A stretch of DNA of 18,738 bases, taken from the NCBI GenBank assembly GCA_034006965.1, contig JAVERU010000057.1, forward strand, positions 1 to 18,738, in the 5' to 3' direction. Source of the stretch: Perlabentimonas sp034006965 (GTDB lineage: Bacteria; Bacteroidota; Bacteroidia; Bacteroidales; Tenuifilaceae). Under the pieces are notes generated by a model, which had not been told where the DNA came from, did not search any database, and saw only the letters and a list, made by a program, of their open reading frames with translations. Positions 1 through 6,139 of the stretch are shown in pieces (position 1 is the first letter of the stretch; each line of letters starts with the position of its first letter). The position numbers and the translations under genes are program-made.

Positions 1-307
1 AGGTTGAGTGCCCTAATTGCCTTTGTAATTCGCATGCAGAAAATGATTTCTTGGTGGAAGTTAACAGGTGAATGGCTATAAACCAATACCTGAAAGGGAG
101 TTGGCTACCATGCATCACTGTATTACTTCGTAAACTTTGACGATACTTGCAGCGCTTACACTCATAATTCTCCTTATCTGATTTCCAGTAGTGCTCCTTG
201 CTTCCACACCTAGGGCAAACCACTCCTATCTTTTCTCTATACTCTTTCCACTTGACCTTACAACTATCCTCGTCAGGAAATTGGGTTGAAAAATTTAAAA
301 GATTCAT
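1..307 (-). CDS. IS1595-family transposase, N-terminal part (runs off left edge)
   Basis: Reading the minus strand from an ATG at 307 gives 102 codons open to the window edge, so only the N-terminus is present. Residues about 22-50 form a zinc ribbon: CPRCGS, then ECKRC about 14 residues later, followed by YRQSLRSNTVMHGSQLPFRYWF. This is the layout of the zinc-ribbon plus DDE transposases of the IS1595 group, where a 'typical of strong threshold' segment (T-x-M-H) follows the ribbon and a YWF/W-rich helix leads into the catalytic domain. The catalytic DDE/N residues would lie outside the window. Its start faces the truncated DUF4238 gene at 342, so the right end of the IS should lie in about 308-341. 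No clear terminal inverted repeat could be identified with only one end in view. Family assignment is from motif recognition, not a search. Confidence 0.85.
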   Translation of the reverse strand, partial: MNLLNFSTQFPDEDSCKVKWKEYREKIGVVCPRCGSKEHYWKSDKENYECKRCKYRQSLRSNTVMHGSQLPFRYWFIAIHLLTSTKKSFSACELQRQLGHST

Positions 308-341
308 ACAGTTTGGTTTTCAATGATATGCAGCAAAGATA

Positions 342-761
342 GTGTTTTTAGGTGAAATATTGAGTATCCATTATATAATATCAGCTATTCGTAACACACA
401 AATCTGGAAGAATTTAGAAAATAACCATTTGATAAAACCAATTTTTCAATTTATTGATTTTGAGGTTATAGACAAGTTTGAACAACTTCGAAAGATGAGC
501 AAGACATTATGGGTTTCATCTTTGGATTCGTGTTTTATAACGAGCGATAATCCGATTGTTATTAAACAAACTGACAAAGGCAAGATAGAAATGTTATTTT
601 TTCCTTTAACCAAGCGATGTGCTGTGACTTTTTGGAATGAAAAATTTGCGGATAAAAGTGTTATCATTGTTAATGAAAGAAGAAAGTATGTTTTGCAAGA
701 ACAAAATCGAATAATGAGAGATTGGGCATATAGATTTGTTTATTCATATGATAAAGAATAA
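342..761 (+). pseudogene. DUF4238 family protein, C-terminal fragment
   Basis: An open frame of 139 codons beginning at a GTG and open upstream only to a TGA at 324. The segment around residues 57-88 reads WVSSLDSCFITSDNPIVI and later MLFFPLTKRCAV, which is the hallmark of the C-terminal half of DUF4238 proteins (a Trp, then FITSDNP, then FPLSP-like). Members are usually about 250-320 residues long, so roughly the first half is missing. The loss coincides with the adjacent IS1595-family element, whose start codon is only 35 bp away, so insertion-linked truncation is the simplest explanation. The first codons retain the typical helix preceding the R-x-x-x/R pair (SAIRNTQIWKN). Function of DUF4238 is unknown. 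The fragment is probably not functional. Its TAA stop (759-761) touches the palindrome that starts at 762. Confidence 0.6.
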
Positions 762-899
762 CTACAGCCAACATTTTGTATAAGTAATGGCAGGTGATCT
801 GGTAAATATCAAGGTTTGTAGCCCGCTCAAACTGCGTAGCGGTTTGACAGGAAAGTACCACGCAATCTGCCACTACTCATACAATTTACCGCTGGCTAG
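762..899. repeat. Nested imperfect palindrome, attC-like or MITE-like element
   Basis: The outer arms are inverted copies: TTGTATAAGTAATGGCAG (776-793) pairs with 867-884, whose reverse complement differs at two positions. The similarity extends outward, with gaps, to CTA...GCCA (762-770) against TGGCTAG (893-899), and inward through TGGTA. Inside sits a second hairpin, TCAAACTGC (827-835), GTA, GCGGTTTGA (839-847), with one mismatch. The whole could fold into one long single-stranded hairpin with bulges. It starts directly after the stop codon of the DUF4238 fragment, as attC sites do after cassette genes, but the ends do not match the RYYYAAC/GTTRRRY consensus of classical attC sites. No transposase is encoded within it. 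I recall similar palindromes in intergenic DNA of other Bacteroidota but could not search. Confidence 0.75.
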
Positions 900-940
900 C
901 CTAGAATAATGGTGGGGTCTTTTTTTAAAGCAGTTTTTAA

Positions 941-1339
941 TGCTTCCATCGTTACAAACACCCTGAAAAGTACCTTAATCTGAAACAAAAGGGGATTGAT
1001 ATAACGCTTGGTAACACTGCTGATATATATTGCGGCATTTTAATTAGAGCTATTCAGAATATTAACTCAAAAGTTGTTTATACTGGTATTGGAAAAATTA
1101 CTAATCAGATAATTGATGAGATAGGAGGAGTAAATAGAATATCTGAATTATATCTTAAAGAAAAACAACTTTTTGATGATCAATCACCCCTTAAACTAAT
1201 GAAGACTCATCATAAAAACCTTAAAGTTTTCAAGAAGCAAAGACAAGGGTTAAATCATAAGAAGGAGGATGCTTACAGATTTTTCCTTGATGCAAAATAC
1301 AACTATTTTACTTACCCAGAAATTGAAGAAATACTATGA
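941..1339 (+). pseudogene. Unidentified gene remnant lacking a start codon
   Basis: This frame is open from just after a TAA at 938 to a TGA at 1337-1339, about 132 codons, and has no start codon near its beginning. The first ATG is at about residue 87. It reads like a genuine protein: KGIDITLGNTADIYCGILIRA, then YTGIGKITNQIIDEIGGVNRISELY, then KQRQGLNHKKEDAYRFFLDAKY near the end. The amphipathic pattern and absence of stops in this AT-rich DNA argue for real coding ancestry. The ILIRA / GIGK / R-x-GL...YRFFL spacing faintly recalls methylpurine DNA glycosylases, but this is not strong enough for an assignment. The 5' end is missing close to the right edge of the palindrome at 762-899. Its stop overlaps the start of the next gene (ATGA at 1336-1339). 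Confidence 0.5.
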
Positions 1340-2184
1340 TAAGCGATAAAGACACCAACACCATCTACTTCTCGAAATTATTAAAAACCGACGAAAGATA
1401 TTCGGCTATTTACAAGGAAATTGAAAGTAAACTTTCTGATTTTGGAATTGTACCCAAACTACTCCCAAAAACCAAGGATATTTGGGCAAGGGATTATATG
1501 CCCATACAGGTTAATGACACAAACTATGTTGAGTACAGGTATGATCCGGACTATTTGCAGGGTAACTATAAGACCCAAATAGGAATAAAAACATACCCAG
1601 ATATGGTTTGCGATGCAATCAAACGAAAAACCATTAAAACAGATGTTGTACTTGATGGTGGAAATGTTGTTAAATCATCAAACGCAGTTATTCTTACCGA
1701 TAAGGTTATTACTGAAAATAAACACCACTATAGCAAAACTAGCCTAGTAAAAGAATTACAAATACTTTTCGATGTCGAAAAGATAATTCTCATTCCTAAA
1801 GACCCCGAAGACCCCTACGGACATTCAGACGGTATGGTTAGGTTTATTGATGAAAATAGGGTACTACTAAACGGCTTCTATTTAGCCTACCCCTCATTTG
1901 CAAAAAACATTGAAGATTCATTAAGGACAGAGGGGCTAACTACCGAATGGCTAAAATTTGGTACACAAACTAAGGATAAGAGAAGATGGGCATACATTAA
2001 TTTTCTTCAGACCAAAGATATTATCCTATTACCAAAATTTGGTATAGATGAAGATGTTGAAGCCATTAAACAGTTAGAGGAACATTACCCGGAATACCGC
2101 AACAGAATCATTCAGATACAGATGGATGCTGTAATATCAAAGGGTGGAGCACTTAATTGCATCAGCTGGACAACCAAAGAGTAA
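1336..2184 (+). CDS. Agmatine deiminase / peptidyl-arginine deiminase-like protein (short form)
   Basis: A 282-residue member of the PAD_porph/agmatine deiminase family, which hydrolyses guanidino groups (agmatine to N-carbamoylputrescine plus ammonia in characterised enzymes). Visible motifs in order: DIWARDYMP at about residues 48-56 (substrate guanidinium contact), VVLDGGNVV at about 104-112, GHSDGMVRFI at about 162-171 with the catalytic His, and SKGGALNCISW near the C-terminus carrying the catalytic Cys. All catalytic positions appear kept, so it is likely active. It is shorter than classical AguA (about 350-370 residues) and lacks their N-terminal PAEW segment. Short forms starting with a similar TD/SDK-T-N sequence are familiar in Bacteroidota. 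No partner genes of polyamine synthesis lie nearby, so substrate is uncertain. The ATG overlaps the stop of the upstream remnant, and the DUF6508 gene follows after 5 nt. Confidence 0.85.
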   Translation: MISDKDTNTIYFSKLLKTDERYSAIYKEIESKLSDFGIVPKLLPKTKDIWARDYMPIQVNDTNYVEYRYDPDYLQGNYKTQIGIKTYPDMVCDAIKRKTIKTDVVLDGGNVVKSSNAVILTDKVITENKHHYSKTSLVKELQILFDVEKIILIPKDPEDPYGHSDGMVRFIDENRVLLNGFYLAYPSFAKNIEDSLRTEGLTTEWLKFGTQTKDKRRWAYINFLQTKDIILLPKFGIDEDVEAIKQLEEHYPEYRNRIIQIQMDAVISKGGALNCISWTTKE

Positions 2185-2189
2185 AAAGT

Positions 2190-2621
2190 ATGGCAGTAAT
2201 TGAAGGTGACTACAAAGAGGTGATTAGTAAATACACCCAAAAGGATTGGCAGCCTATGCTCGATCTAATTCCTGAGGTTGAAAAAACTAGAGAATTTGGC
2301 AAAATTGGAGGAGGAGGAAAAGATGAAAACGGTGTTTTAATAATGCCATACTCTATTCCAAGTGAAATTGTATGCCGTTTTGAGGAGATAGTTTATGACA
2401 TACCCATAGTGATAAGTTTCGATTGGGGCTCATGGTCGAAGGACAACAGCATTATCCATAGCGGAAACTTCGATTACGATACCATTGATATTCCAACAAA
2501 GTGTATGGTCATAACCACATTTGCTCGCGCCAACAGGTTTGTTGATGGCGTTCTGGTTGATGCGTTTGAGAAGGGTCAGATTTTGAAGATACTTAGGTCA
2601 ATTGAAAGGCAGTTAAGCTAA
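2190..2621 (+). CDS. DUF6508 domain-containing protein
   Basis: A protein of 143 residues when started at the ATG at 2190 (MAVIEGDYKE), 5 nt after the stop of the deiminase gene. An ATG at 2157 would overlap that gene by 28 nt and adds eleven unlikely residues. The body shows the features I associate with DUF6508: an early W-x-x-M-L-x-LIP segment, FGKIGGGG, a central Y-x-IPIVISFDWGSW, and a C-terminal TTFARANRFVDGVLVDAFEKGQILKILRSI, which matches the family's closing R-x-x-RF-x-x-G...G-x-I-x-x-IL pattern. Function is unknown; members often appear in accessory regions. Soluble, with no signal peptide or membrane segment. Likely co-transcribed with the deiminase gene. Confidence 0.7.
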   Translation: MAVIEGDYKEVISKYTQKDWQPMLDLIPEVEKTREFGKIGGGGKDENGVLIMPYSIPSEIVCRFEEIVYDIPIVISFDWGSWSKDNSIIHSGNFDYDTIDIPTKCMVITTFARANRFVDGVLVDAFEKGQILKILRSIERQLS

Positions 2622-2689
2622 TTGCTTTTTTAAAAAATCGGATATAATACTCTATTATCAATTTTTAATGTAAATTTGACAAAAAGCAA
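2622..2689. repeat. Short inverted repeat after the DUF6508 gene
   Basis: TTGCTTTTT at 2622-2630 is matched by AAAAAGCAA at 2681-2689, a perfect 9-bp inverted pair 50 bp apart that begins at the first base after the DUF6508 stop. The stem is AT-rich and far apart, so it is a poor terminator. It could mark the end of the accessory segment or be chance in AT-rich DNA. The rest of 2690-2775 holds nothing I recognise. Confidence 0.3.
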
Positions 2690-2775
2690 GGGGATGCTCA
2701 AAACATTTTTGTCACTTTTCTACATACGGGCAGTCACTTTTTAACTTACGGTGTACATATTAAAATTGCCAAAAT

Positions 2776-2813
2776 AAAAAAACCACCTACCTCGATAAAC
2801 GCTGTAAGTGGTT
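2776..2813 (-). terminator. Rho-independent terminator of tRNA-Ala
   Basis: On the minus strand AACCACTTAC (2813-2804) pairs with GTAGGTGGTT (2790-2781) with one G-U pair, around a 13-nt loop, followed by a run of T residues (2780-2776). It lies 10 bp past the 3' CCA of the tRNA. Confidence 0.85.
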
Positions 2814-2822
2814 GATTTTCAT

Positions 2823-2899
2823 TGGTGGAGGTAAGGGGAGTCGAACCCCTGACCTCTTGACTGCCAGTCAAGCACTCTAGCCAACTGAGCTATACCCCC
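2823..2899 (-). tRNA. tRNA-Ala (anticodon GGC)
   Basis: On the minus strand a 77-nt cloverleaf begins GGGGGTA and ends TACCTCC-A-CCA, with the acceptor stem fully paired (one G-U) and CCA encoded. The D arm carries AGCTCAGTTGG, the anticodon stem CTTGA/TCAAG encloses the loop CTGGCAG (anticodon GGC, reading alanine GCC/GCU), and the T arm contains GGTTCGACTCCCC. The 3' end points to the accessory region on the left, so this gene is a plausible integration site for that DNA. Confidence 0.95.
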
Positions 2900-2944
2900 A
2901 AGCCTTATAAAACGTTGCGAATTGCTTTTTTTGCAAACGCAGGG

Positions 2945-2952
2945 CAAAAGTA
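2945..2952 (-). promoter_or_regulatory. Probable -7 element for tRNA-Ala
   Basis: The minus strand reads TACTTTTG here, a full match to the Bacteroidota -7 element TAnnTTTG, about 46 bp upstream of the tRNA 5' end. No convincing TTTG -33 element is found 19-21 bp further upstream, so strength is uncertain. Confidence 0.45.
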
Positions 2953-3065
2953 TAAAAAAAAATTGTTTTGCATAGCATTTGATGCAAACAAAAAACTTTT
3001 TAGGCATTTATCTCGTTAAAATATTTGATTTGTAATGATTTTTTCGTTGCTTTGCATTCTTGTAA

Positions 3066-3073
3066 TAGGTTTG
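3066..3073 (+). promoter_or_regulatory. Probable -7 element for tonB
   Basis: TAGGTTTG matches TAnnTTTG, 49 bp upstream of the tonB start. A TTG at 3047-3049 could serve as the -33 part, although its 16-bp spacing is shorter than usual. Nothing else in 2953-3122 looks like a gene. Confidence 0.4.
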
Positions 3074-3122
3074 TATTCTATTTGAATAGTTTAAAATTTT
3101 ATACCGCTCAAAAATTACCAGT

Positions 3123-3812
3123 ATGGAACTGAAAAAAAATCCAAAAGTCGATCTCGAGAAGAAGAAAACAATCTTCCTAGAGATTGGTTTAGTGCTTTCG
3201 CTGGGGATTATCCTGCTCGCTTTCGAGTGGACATCTACAGGTGGCATCAACACCGATTTTGCCCAAATGCAAGATATCGTAGTGGAAGAGGAGATGATCC
3301 CTATCACCCAGCAAGAGGAGATTAAGCCACCACCACCACCACCACAACCCCAGCAGGTTATCGAGTTGATCAATATTGTTGAGGATGATGTTGATTTGGA
3401 TGACGATGTAGACCTGTTTGATATGGAATTTAACGAGGATGTTGCCGTGCAGATCATCAATTTTGTTGATGACGAGGAGGAGTTTGAAGAGGAAGAGATC
3501 TTTGTTATTGTTGAGGATATGCCTAGTTTCCAAGGTGGTGACATCAACAAGTTCCGTGAGTATATCAACAAAAACCTAAGGTATCCTGAGATTGCAGCCG
3601 AAAACGGTATTCAGGGTAGAGTTATCCTTTCGTTCGTTGTAGAGCCTCATGGCGGTGTTAGTAATGTGAGGGTTCTTCGTGGAGTTGACCCTGCGCTGGA
3701 TAGAGAAGCTATTAGAGTTGTGGAGTCTAGTCCTAAATGGCAACCCGGTATGCAAAGGGGTAAGCCTGTAAGGGTATCGTTCAACATCCCAATTATATTC
3801 GTTCTTCAGTAG
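3123..3812 (+). CDS. tonB: TonB family energy transducer
   Basis: A 229-residue protein with the full TonB plan: a short basic cytoplasmic N-terminus, one membrane helix at about 17-36, a proline stretch (PPPPPPQPQ around 69-77) that spans the periplasm, an unusually acidic linker (Asp/Glu-rich, about 87-126), and a C-terminal TonB domain (about 133-229). The C-terminal part shows FQGGDINKFREYINKNLRYP, GIQGRVILSFVV and the final PVRVSFNIPIIF strand, typical of Bacteroidota TonB. TonB passes energy from the ExbBD proton motor to outer-membrane TonB-dependent receptors, such as SusC-like importers. No exbB/exbD genes are in the window. Bacteroidota carry several tonB paralogs, so the symbol marks the family. 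A strong terminator follows, and hflX lies just beyond it. Confidence 0.92.
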   Translation: MELKKNPKVDLEKKKTIFLEIGLVLSLGIILLAFEWTSTGGINTDFAQMQDIVVEEEMIPITQQEEIKPPPPPPQPQQVIELINIVEDDVDLDDDVDLFDMEFNEDVAVQIINFVDDEEEFEEEEIFVIVEDMPSFQGGDINKFREYINKNLRYPEIAAENGIQGRVILSFVVEPHGGVSNVRVLRGVDPALDREAIRVVESSPKWQPGMQRGKPVRVSFNIPIIFVLQ

Positions 3813-3840
3813 ATTTTTTAAGATCAAATATTGAATATAG

Positions 3841-3867
3841 AAACCCTGATCACGATCAGGGTTTTTT
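3841..3867 (+). terminator. Rho-independent terminator after tonB
   Basis: CCCTGATC (3844-3851) pairs exactly with GATCAGGG (3854-3861), flanked by AAA on the left and six T residues on the right. It ends only 16 bp before the hflX start codon. Confidence 0.9.
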
Positions 3868-3882
3868 GTATGCTGGTACATT

Positions 3883-5076
3883 ATGATAGAACCCATTTCG
3901 ACCGTAAAGCAACAGGAAACCGCTGTATTGGTGGGAGTTCAGGTTAAGGGGCAACCCGATAACCTGGTGGATGACTATTTGAATGAGCTCGATTTTTTGG
4001 CCGAAACCGCTGGGGCATTGGTGGTAAAGCGATTTGTGCAGAAGCTAACCACGCCTAACTCTCGTACCTTTATTGGTACAGGTAAGGTTAATGAAATTAA
4101 GCAGTTTGTTGAGGAGCGTGAGATCGATCTCGTTATTTTCGACGATGAGCTGTCGGCTTCCCAGCTGCGAAACCTAGAGCGGGAATTCAATAGGCGGATA
4201 CTCGATAGGACCAACCTAATCCTCGATATATTTGCCCAGAGGGCAAAAACAGCCTATGCCAAAACACAGGTGGAGCTGGCGCAGTACCAGTACCTGCTGC
4301 CTAGGCTTACCCGTATGTGGACTCACCTTGAGCGTCAGCGGGGGGGGATTGGCCTACGAGGCCCAGGTGAAACGGAGATTGAAACCGACCGCAGGATTAT
4401 CCGCGATAGGATATCCAAGTTGAAAAAGGAGCTGGAAGGAATTGATAAGCAGATGTCGACTCAGCGAAAGAGCCGTGGCGCCTTGGTGAGAGTTGCCCTG
4501 GTGGGGTACACCAACGTGGGCAAATCGACCATAATGAATATGCTTAGCAAGTCTGAGGTGTTTGCCGAGAATAAGCTCTTTGCCACGCTCGATACCACGG
4601 TTCGTAAGGTGGTTATCGATAACTTACCCTTCCTCCTTTCCGATACCGTTGGGTTTATCCGCAAGTTGCCACATCAGCTGGTCGAGTCGTTTAAATCAAC
4701 CCTCGACGAGGTGCGTGAGGCCGATTTGCTGGTGCATGTGGTTGACATCTCGCATCCCAATTTTGAGGAGCAGCTCGATGTGGTGACCAGAACCCTGCAT
4801 GAGCTAAAGGCCGATGATAAACCAACTCTATTGGTGTTTAATAAGATTGATGCTTACGAATGGGTTGAGAAGAGCGAGTTTGACGCCATGCCTGTATCCA
4901 AAGAGAATTTTAGCCTTGAAGATTTAAAGCGAACATGGATGGCCAAAAGCAATTCGCCCTGCGTATTTATTTCGGCAAAGCACAAAACCAATGTCGAGGA
5001 GCTTAGGGTGCTACTTTACAACCTGGCCAAAGATATCCATGGGGCACGATACCCCAAGGATAACTTTTTATACTAG
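3883..5076 (+). CDS. hflX: Ribosome-associated GTPase HflX
   Basis: A 397-residue GTPase that in other bacteria binds the 50S subunit and splits stalled ribosomes under stress. The N-terminal HflX domain shows FIGTGKVNEI (63-72) and DRTNLILDIFAQRAKT (108-123). A coiled-coil linker follows, with GGIGLRGPGETEIETDRR (154-171), the hallmark motif of the family. The G domain has G1 GYTNVGKS (208-215), G2 within ATLDTT, G3 DTVGF (254-258) and G4 NKID (320-323). Length is normal for a Bacteroidota HflX. The ATG at 3883 fits the usual beginning of the family, but it is only 16 bp after the tonB terminator and no TAnnTTTG is seen between. Expression may therefore depend on terminator read-through or a promoter within the end of tonB. 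It converges on asd with a 10-bp gap and no clear terminator. Confidence 0.96.
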   Translation: MIEPISTVKQQETAVLVGVQVKGQPDNLVDDYLNELDFLAETAGALVVKRFVQKLTTPNSRTFIGTGKVNEIKQFVEEREIDLVIFDDELSASQLRNLEREFNRRILDRTNLILDIFAQRAKTAYAKTQVELAQYQYLLPRLTRMWTHLERQRGGIGLRGPGETEIETDRRIIRDRISKLKKELEGIDKQMSTQRKSRGALVRVALVGYTNVGKSTIMNMLSKSEVFAENKLFATLDTTVRKVVIDNLPFLLSDTVGFIRKLPHQLVESFKSTLDEVREADLLVHVVDISHPNFEEQLDVVTRTLHELKADDKPTLLVFNKIDAYEWVEKSEFDAMPVSKENFSLEDLKRTWMAKSNSPCVFISAKHKTNVEELRVLLYNLAKDIHGARYPKDNFLY

Positions 5077-5086
5077 GCCTCGGGGT

Positions 5087-6082
5087 TTACTTACCAATTA
5101 ATCCTTTTTTGTAGAGTAAGTCTACAATCTGTACGGCGTTGGTGGCTGCACCCTTACGCAGGTTGTCGGCTACAATCCAAAGGTTTAAGCCGTTCTCCAG
5201 CGAGTGGTCGCGCCTGATACGTCCAACAAATACTTCGTTCTTGTCCTTGGCATGAATTGGCATGGGGTACTCATTGGCCTCTGGATTGTCGAGCACAACA
5301 ACCCCTGGGGTATTCTGTAGCACTTCTTTTACCACCTGAGTTTTAAAGTGCAGCCCAAACTCAATGTTTACCGACTCTGAGTGCCCCCCTACAACAGGAA
5401 CCCTCACGGCGGTGGCTGTAAGGCGTATGTTTTTGTCGTTCAGTATTTTTTGGGTTTCGTTCACTAGCTTCATCTCCTCCTTGGTATAGCCGTTTTCGGT
5501 AAAAACATCGCAGTGCGGAAGGCAGTTCATATCAATAGGGTGTGGGTAAACCATGGGGCCCTCAATACCCTTGCGCTCATTCTCAAGCTGGGTAACAGCC
5601 TTTTGTCCAGTACCAGTTATGGCTTGGTATGTTGATACAACAACCCGTTTAATGTTGAGTCGCTGATGTAATGGAGCCAGAATCATCACTAGCTGTATTG
5701 TGCTACAGTTTGGGTTGGCAATAATTTTATCGTTGGCTGTTAGGGAGTCACCATTAATCTCGGGTACAATAAGCTTCTTGTCCGGATCCATTCGCCATGC
5801 GCTGGAGTTATCAACCACAAAGCAGCCTACCTTGGCAAATTCCGGTGCCCATTGTTTCGATACTTCACCGCCGGCGGAGAAGATGGCCACATCGGGTTTT
5901 GCATCAACGCCTTGCTGCAAGCTAACAATCTTGTATTCCTTTCCTTTGAATACAATGGATTTACCCACAGATCGCTCCGATGCAATGGGGATAATCTCAC
6001 TAATCTTAACATTAAGCTCAATTAGAACTTTAAGCATTTGGGTGCCTACCAAACCGGTACACCCTACTACTGCAATTCGCAT
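5087..6082 (-). CDS. asd: Aspartate-semialdehyde dehydrogenase
   Basis: A 331-residue enzyme converting L-aspartyl-4-phosphate to aspartate semialdehyde with NADPH, the branch step to lysine/diaminopimelate, threonine and methionine. The N-terminus has the nucleotide-binding GCTGLVG (7-13). The catalytic Cys is C126 in NPNCSTIQ, and the acid-base His is H234 in GGHSESVNIEF. VDNSSAWRM (90-98) and NENEVFVGRIRRD-like sequence near the C-terminus also match the family. Length fits the bacterial monofunctional enzymes. Start at 6082 is placed 19 bp past a minus-strand TACTTTTG element, so the leader would be very short. It is divergent from the 1900-residue secreted protein gene and probably monocistronic. 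Confidence 0.96.
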   Translation of the reverse strand: MRIAVVGCTGLVGTQMLKVLIELNVKISEIIPIASERSVGKSIVFKGKEYKIVSLQQGVDAKPDVAIFSAGGEVSKQWAPEFAKVGCFVVDNSSAWRMDPDKKLIVPEINGDSLTANDKIIANPNCSTIQLVMILAPLHQRLNIKRVVVSTYQAITGTGQKAVTQLENERKGIEGPMVYPHPIDMNCLPHCDVFTENGYTKEEMKLVNETQKILNDKNIRLTATAVRVPVVGGHSESVNIEFGLHFKTQVVKEVLQNTPGVVVLDNPEANEYPMPIHAKDKNEVFVGRIRRDHSLENGLNLWIVADNLRKGAATNAVQIVDLLYKKGLIGK

Positions 6083-6098
6083 TGTTTTACTTTTTTTT

Positions 6099-6117
6099 AT
6101 TACTTTGCAAAAGTAAT
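6099..6117. promoter_or_regulatory. Palindromic divergent promoter region between asd and the large secreted protein gene
   Basis: ATTACTTT (6099-6106) and AAAGTAAT (6110-6117) form a perfect 8-bp inverted pair around GCA. On the minus strand TACTTTTG (6115-6108) matches the Bacteroidota -7 element in a good position for asd. On the plus strand TTACTTTG (6100-6107) is one mismatch away and could serve the gene starting at 6140. Clear -33 elements are not evident. Whether the symmetry serves a regulator or only reflects back-to-back promoters is not decidable from sequence. Confidence 0.5.
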
Positions 6118-6139
6118 ATTTTCAACTAATTCACAGGCT

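Noticed and set aside
670..873. Minus-strand 67-codon frame across the palindrome
   Set aside because: A product of the repeat sequence, with no ribosome binding signal or family resemblance.
762..899. Reading the palindrome as a classical integron attC site
   Set aside because: The terminal RYYYAAC and GTTRRRY boxes are not present, and no integrase is in the window; only the fold is similar.
909..983. 24-codon frame starting MVGSFFKAVFNAS just after the palindrome
   Set aside because: Ends quickly, no similarity noticed; it could be the lost start of the following remnant after a frameshift, but there is no way to show that here.
2157..2189. Upstream ATG for the DUF6508 gene
   Set aside because: It overlaps the deiminase gene in another frame, and the extra residues do not resemble the family; the ATG at 2190 is better.
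3008..3571. Minus-strand frame of 187 codons rich in Ser
   Set aside because: It is the complement of tonB; its Ser/Gly runs mirror the Asp/Glu and Pro runs of TonB, and there is no independent coding signal.
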